Origin: an uncultured Eubacterium sp.
GTDB taxonomy: Bacteria > Bacillota > Clostridia > Peptostreptococcales > Anaerovoracaceae
Length of the DNA: 10,174 nt
Assembly (NCBI GenBank): GCA_947367725.1
Contig: CANBFZ010000036.1
Span: 1-10,174 of the forward strand
Direction: 5' to 3'
In this document: positions 6,602 through 10,174 of the stretch, piece after piece
How positions within the stretch are numbered: the stretch's first letter is position 1
Layout of the letters: each line of letters opens with the position of its first letter
Notes under the pieces: model-generated
Told to the model about the DNA's origin: nothing
Databases searched by the model: none
The model's input: the letters and a program-made list of their open reading frames with translations, nothing else
Made by a program: the position numbers and the translations under genes

Positions 6602-7897
6602 ATGATTCGAGAAAAGTATGAAATAAACAGCACCGAGTATGCGGCCGTGTTCCTCAATTCGAAACTGGATGCGACGCGCCGGCGGGTTTCGAGAAAAAAG
6701 GGGTTCCGCGTCTACGACAAGGGATGCATCGGACTGAAATATTCAGAAAGTGACTGCGACGAAGAAAAGATGTTTCGCAGGGCAGAAGAAATGCTTTGTT
6801 ATCAAGTGCCATATGAACCGACGCCGGAAACTGAACGTGTGTGCCATATGGATATGACAGCGGGCGAAAAAGCACCGGACTATCAAGTCTTTGAGGATCA
6901 GTGTGAAGATCTCATCATTCGTCTGAAAAAGAGATTCCCCGGTATTATTTTCAGTAATTCTATTCGGATCGTGGAAGAGGAGCATAAGCTGGTAAACAGC
7001 CAAGGGCTGGACTTGTCATTTAAAGATCGCTATTATTTGGGAGAAATTAGCCTGAAAATACGCGATGGCATCAATATCACCGATGGTGCAATTCCGTACA
7101 AGAGCAGAACCTTTGATCCGGAGGGAATTTTTGCCCATGTAGAAAAAGTGCTCGCAAATTATGAAAACGTAATTACGGTGGAGGAAGGAAAGTCCTATCC
7201 GATGATCATATCGACCATGGATGCTTTCAACCTTTATTATGGGTTCATCAACACCTGTTTTGAGCGGGAACTGAATGGACAGCACTACGGTGCAGGCGGA
7301 TCGCTGCTCACCGGGCAGCAGGGAAAGCAGGTATTTAACGAGAATTTTAATCTAGTGCAATACAGCGATCCTGCGAAGTATATTGGCAGACCGTTTTTTG
7401 ATGCAGAGGGTACCATCATTGACAGCGGCGTGGTGGATTTTGTGAAAGACGGTACATTCTTAAGACCGTACACAGATAAAAGCGTCAGCCTGAAATATGG
7501 GTTTGAGAATACGGGCAGCGCAGAGGCGAAACCAGAAAATGTCCCTTGCCTTGGCGGCATTGGCGGAACGGGAATTCCGCAGATTCGTCCGGTGGGTTTA
7601 ACGATCACTGGGCAGCATCAGAATCTAGATGCATTGGTGGGCAGAGAACGTGCGATTTATGTGTTCTTCTCTCTGGCAGGCTCTTATAATAACATGGGCG
7701 GTTACGCCCTGCCGGTACAGTTCGGTTTGGTATACGAAAATGGCGAATTTATAGGAAGAACCCAGGAATTGATGTGCAATACCACCATATGGGATATGTA
7801 CGGAAAGCGTTATCGGGGTCTTGCTGAGAATACTTTGATGCCGACCTCTGCCCATGACTATATGGTCATCGACATGGTGGCAAATCAGAATGGATAA
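6602..7897 (+). CDS. pmbA: PmbA/TldE-like partner subunit of the TldD protease
   Basis: This is a 431-residue member of the TldD/PmbA family. The N-terminal region has the family pattern of a variable strand followed by GFRVYDKGCIGLKYSES (34-50). The middle has GAGGSLLTGQQGKQVF, like the corresponding region of PmbA. The C-terminal domain has ENGEFIGRTQELMCNTTIWDM (about 379-399). There is no HExxxH where TldD has it, so this should be the non-catalytic half of a TldD-TldE heterodimer that shapes the substrate channel. AGGAGGG (6588-6594) lies 7 bases before the ATG and overlaps the stop codon of the tldD-like gene, giving tight co-expression and suggesting a 1:1 complex. A strong terminator follows 11 bp downstream, so this is the last gene of the operon. 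The symbol denotes the family only. Confidence 0.9.
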   Translation: MIREKYEINSTEYAAVFLNSKLDATRRRVSRKKGFRVYDKGCIGLKYSESDCDEEKMFRRAEEMLCYQVPYEPTPETERVCHMDMTAGEKAPDYQVFEDQCEDLIIRLKKRFPGIIFSNSIRIVEEEHKLVNSQGLDLSFKDRYYLGEISLKIRDGINITDGAIPYKSRTFDPEGIFAHVEKVLANYENVITVEEGKSYPMIISTMDAFNLYYGFINTCFERELNGQHYGAGGSLLTGQQGKQVFNENFNLVQYSDPAKYIGRPFFDAEGTIIDSGVVDFVKDGTFLRPYTDKSVSLKYGFENTGSAEAKPENVPCLGGIGGTGIPQIRPVGLTITGQHQNLDALVGRERAIYVFFSLAGSYNNMGGYALPVQFGLVYENGEFIGRTQELMCNTTIWDMYGKRYRGLAENTLMPTSAHDYMVIDMVANQNG

Positions 7898-7908
7898 AAT
7901 GCGCATAG

Positions 7909-7940
7909 AGACGGCACAGCCTTTGGCTTTGCCGTCTTTT
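7909..7940 (+). terminator. Intrinsic terminator of the transporter-amidohydrolase-tldD-pmbA operon
   Basis: An 8-bp stem AGACGGCA (7909-7916) with TGCCGTCT (7930-7937) continues after one mismatch into AGCC/GGCT around a TTT loop. TTTT (7937-7940) follows. It separates the four-gene operon from the molybdenum hydroxylase gene, which has its own promoter. Confidence 0.9.
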
Positions 7941-7986
7941 GCGTTTACGCGTCTATACACCATGTTAAAATACTGCGCTCATAGAT

Positions 7987-8013
7987 GTTTCAAGTTTGTG
8001 TCTTTTGTGAAAC
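7987..8013. promoter_or_regulatory. Accessory activator half-sites / imperfect second palindrome
   Basis: A GTTTCA half-site (7987-7992) and a TGAAAC half-site (8008-8013) flank 15 bases. The 16-mer ending at 8013 (GTGTCTTTTGTGAAAC) is an imperfect version of the 8017-8032 palindrome, with centres 19 bp apart (about two helical turns). It may be a weaker or cooperative binding site for the same activator. Confidence 0.5.
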
Positions 8014-8016
8014 TTC

Positions 8017-8032
8017 GTTTCGAATATGAAAC
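8017..8032. promoter_or_regulatory. 16-bp palindrome, probable upstream activator site 2
   Basis: GTTTCG-AATA-TGAAAC matches the site at 2458-2473 at 15 of 16 bases, including the AATA centre. Its centre is about 100 bp upstream of the -24 GG and about 124 bp upstream of the predicted start at 8148, almost the same geometry as in the first regulatory region. Shared control by the activator encoded at 567-2360 is inferred from this match. Confidence 0.75.
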
Positions 8033-8121
8033 AAACGAAAGAGGAAGCCATGGATCCTTTGATCGCTATAACCATTGCAATTTACAGCAAAACGAGCATT
8101 ACAGCGGTACAGGTCTATGGC

Positions 8122-8136
8122 TGGCACACATTTTGC
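8122..8136 (+). promoter_or_regulatory. Sigma-54 (-24/-12) promoter of the molybdenum hydroxylase gene
   Basis: TGGCAC-ACATT-TTGC carries GG (8123-8124) and GC (8135-8136) at the required spacing and fits the -24/-12 consensus. The predicted start is about 8148, leaving a leader of about 28 bases with a GAAGGAG ribosome binding site before the ATG at 8176. Confidence 0.92.
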
Positions 8137-8175
8137 TTTATATAGAAGTACAACGGATAGGAAGGAGTATCAGCG

Positions 8176-10174
8176 ATGGAGAAGTGTAAAATACGCTACG
8201 TGCCAAGAGAACAGAAGCAGTATATGGGCACCTACAGACCGAAGATAGACGCAAAAGAAAAGACCCTTGGAAAAACGCAGTATCTGGATGATATTACCCT
8301 GAAAGGGAAATTGCCCGGCATGCTGTATGCAAAGATTTTGGAGTGTCCTTATCCCCATGCCAAAATCCTAAAAATGAATACAGAAAAGGCGGAGTCGCTG
8401 CCAGGCGTATGGGCGGTACTTCGCTGTGATGACCCGGAAATTCGCGCCCTGGGAAGAACAACCCACTGCTGGACGGACATTGCCATTACGCCGAAAGATG
8501 TGGATACCGTAATGCGGTATTGGGATCGAGAGTTTTTACCGGAGACCGGACTTTGGGTAGGCGATCATATGGGTGTAGCGGTAGCGGCTGAAACACCGGA
8601 ACTTGCAGAGGAAGCCTTGAAACTGGTCGATATCAAGTGGGAAATCCTGCCTGCTATTTATGAGATGGAGGCGTCGAAAAGGGAAGATGCGGTGATCATT
8701 CATCCCGAACTGAATCCTGCGACAAACCAGCTTAGACACAGTGAGGATGGCATCATTGACGATCTTTATTATAGTCGAGGCGATGTGGATCAAACCATGG
8801 CAGAGGCGGATTTTGTACTGGAAGTGGATAAAACCTATGGCGGTGTGACAACCCATGGCTGCCTGGAATACCGGGGTTGTGTGATCGACTGGCGGGAGGA
8901 CAAGATGGATGTTTGGACGAACCACTATATGTCCGACCAGACCAGAATGTTTCTTCACGATTATACCCATGTGCCGCTTGCCAAAATTCGTGTCAGAAAC
9001 GGCAACAGCGGCGCCCATATGGGCAAATGGAACACCGGTGAAGATATTTTCTTTCTGATCACCGCTTACCTCTCAAAACGGGCGGGAAAACCGGTGCGCT
9101 ATAAGATGACCAATCATGAGGAATTTCATGAAACGAGAAATCTCAATCGCTACAGAGTCAAAGCCAGCTGCACCAAAGAGGGGAAAGTCCTGGGCATGGA
9201 TATGATCTGTGAAGGCAATACCGGTGCCTATATCGGCGCCTGCGATCACAATGTAGAATTTCTGGTGCGGGAAGTGTTGGATCGAGATTTTGCGCCGATA
9301 GAACATATCCGCATGCATTCGTATACCTGGTTTACCAACAGGATGCCCGGCGGCGTGGTGCGCGGTATCGGCAATGTACAGCTTTGCTGGACCTTTATGG
9401 CACTCCTTGACGAGTTGGCAGAGAAGACCGGCATTGATGTGCTGGACATACTGAAGATGAACTGCGGCAATGATGTCAACTGGCCTGGAGAGCAGAATCA
9501 CAGCATCTGCAGAATTCTGGATTTGGGCGCAGAAGCCATCGGCTGGAAAAACCGGCACAAGGCAGCCGAAGGACCGTGCATAGATGGATATAAGAAAAGA
9601 GGGATCGGCGTTGCCATCTGGAATCAGTGGCATGCGGAACTCAACGAACTGACCCGCGGATTTTATGAGGTGAGCATCCGGCTCAACCCGGATATGACAG
9701 TGATTATTCAGGCGCCGACTTCAGAAACCGGTGCCGGCGGCAACAGCGCGGCAGTGTTTGCCTGTGCGGAAAACCTTGCCTATTTGGATGTGAAACCGGA
9801 AGACATTCTCTGGACGCCGCTTGGAGATACAGAGCTGGGGCTTCGGGACAATGCGCCGACTGACAGCGTTATTTCTTTTCTTTATGCGGAAGCCATGGTT
9901 GAAGCCGCAGAAAAGCTGAAAGCAGAAATTCTGCGCAGAGTAGGGGAATACATGGGAAAGCAGCCGTCTGAACTGGATATTACACACGGTATGGTTTTTG
10001 AAATCGCGGATCCGCAAAACTGTATTGGTGTGGAATGGTTCATGCTGCACACAGATTGCGTGCCGATTCATATTCACCACGCCAGACATAATGTGCGTGA
10101 GCAGGCGGGACTGCCGTTCGGCGCTTGGTTTGTCGAGGTAGAAGTGGATGTAGAGCTTGGTACAGTGGAAGTGG
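8176..10174 (+). CDS. Xanthine dehydrogenase/aldehyde oxidase-family molybdenum-cofactor-binding subunit (3' end outside window)
   Basis: The frame is open for 666 codons and runs off the window. GAAGGAG (8161-8167) precedes the ATG by 8 bases. The N-terminal a/b hammerhead domain (about 29-160) has LGKTQYLDDI, CPYPHAKI (57-64), LPGVWAVL and VGDHMGVAVAAET (128-140). The cofactor domain follows, with THGCLEYRG (226-234), KPVRYKMTNHEEF, GNTGAY (347-352), GGVVRGIGNVQ (392-402) and SETGAGGNSA (516-525), the counterparts of the family's RGFG and GQG-type loops. The usual GGGFGGK loop is replaced by GNSGAHMGKW (276-285), which is atypical. The catalytic Glu loop expected near the C-terminus is not reached. 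Such subunits hydroxylate purines, N-heterocycles or aldehydes with water. They need [2Fe-2S] and usually FAD subunits, which are not seen here and may follow downstream. The gene has its own sigma-54 promoter. Confidence 0.92.
   Translation, partial: MEKCKIRYVPREQKQYMGTYRPKIDAKEKTLGKTQYLDDITLKGKLPGMLYAKILECPYPHAKILKMNTEKAESLPGVWAVLRCDDPEIRALGRTTHCWTDIAITPKDVDTVMRYWDREFLPETGLWVGDHMGVAVAAETPELAEEALKLVDIKWEILPAIYEMEASKREDAVIIHPELNPATNQLRHSEDGIIDDLYYSRGDVDQTMAEADFVLEVDKTYGGVTTHGCLEYRGCVIDWREDKMDVWTNHYMSDQTRMFLHDYTHVPLAKIRVRNGNSGAHMGKWNTGEDIFFLITAYLSKRAGKPVRYKMTNHEEFHETRNLNRYRVKASCTKEGKVLGMDMICEGNTGAYIGACDHNVEFLVREVLDRDFAPIEHIRMHSYTWFTNRMPGGVVRGIGNVQLCWTFMALLDELAEKTGIDVLDILKMNCGNDVNWPGEQNHSICRILDLGAEAIGWKNRHKAAEGPCIDGYKKRGIGVAIWNQWHAELNELTRGFYEVSIRLNPDMTVIIQAPTSETGAGGNSAAVFACAENLAYLDVKPEDILWTPLGDTELGLRDNAPTDSVISFLYAEAMVEAAEKLKAEILRRVGEYMGKQPSELDITHGMVFEIADPQNCIGVEWFMLHTDCVPIHIHHARHNVREQAGLPFGAWFVEVEVDVELGTVEV

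Noticed and set aside
7944..7971. Weak sigma-70-like boxes TTTACG-N16-TAAAAT upstream of the hydroxylase gene.
   Set aside because: Both boxes are imperfect, the spacer is 16 bases and the position is about 200 bp from the gene. The sigma-54 promoter is a much better match.
8050..8145. A 31-residue open frame with a weak GAGGAA upstream.
   Set aside because: It overlaps the -24/-12 promoter and lies upstream of the predicted start site at 8148, so it would not be on the hydroxylase transcript. Its composition is unremarkable.
9073..9633. A 186-residue open frame on the minus strand inside the molybdenum hydroxylase gene, and a similar one at 8536-9018.
   Set aside because: Both are antisense to a frame with clear family motifs and show no domain of their own.

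Overview
The window looks like chromosomal DNA from an anaerobic Clostridia-type member of the Bacillota. The signs are strong AGGAGG-type ribosome binding sites, a tRNA gene with an encoded CCA end, short T-rich intrinsic terminators, moderate base composition and protein families typical of gut or fermentative anaerobes. A finer placement (for example the Anaerovoracaceae/Eubacteriales group) is only a guess.

Layout. Bases 1-246 hold the end of a small coiled-coil protein built from 11-residue repeats, closed by an intrinsic terminator. Bases 298-400 carry no gene, but they contain a near-perfect palindrome and a short inverted copy of a tRNA T-arm. A tRNA-Arg(CCG) gene with its own promoter and terminator lies on the minus strand at 426-501. 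Next, also on the minus strand, is a 597-residue sigma-54-dependent activator (567-2360) with a textbook TTGACA-N17-TATAAT promoter. The divergent intergenic region (2361-2648) also holds a 16-bp palindrome and a canonical -24/-12 sigma-54 promoter. These face a four-gene plus-strand operon: a GPH-family transporter (2649-4049), a prolidase/imidazolonepropionase-type amidohydrolase (4066-5256), a TldD-type metalloprotease subunit (5249-6589) and its PmbA/TldE-like partner (6602-7897). A strong terminator (7909-7940) ends the operon.

A second regulatory region (7987-8136) follows. It contains almost the same 16-bp palindrome (15 of 16 bases identical), an extra imperfect copy and another -24/-12 promoter. 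These precede a large xanthine dehydrogenase/aldehyde oxidase-family molybdenum-cofactor subunit (8176 to beyond the window end).

How it may work together. The activator gene sits next to two sigma-54 promoters with matching upstream palindromes, each centred about 125-130 bp upstream of the predicted start site. The simplest reading is one regulon: a small molecule sensed by the activator's N-terminal domains switches on import (GPH carrier), amide or peptide cleavage (amidohydrolase and TldD/PmbA) and oxidative hydroxylation (molybdenum hydroxylase). The enzyme families and the regulatory layout are well supported by the sequence. The substrate is unknown, and the combination is the most interesting thing in the window.
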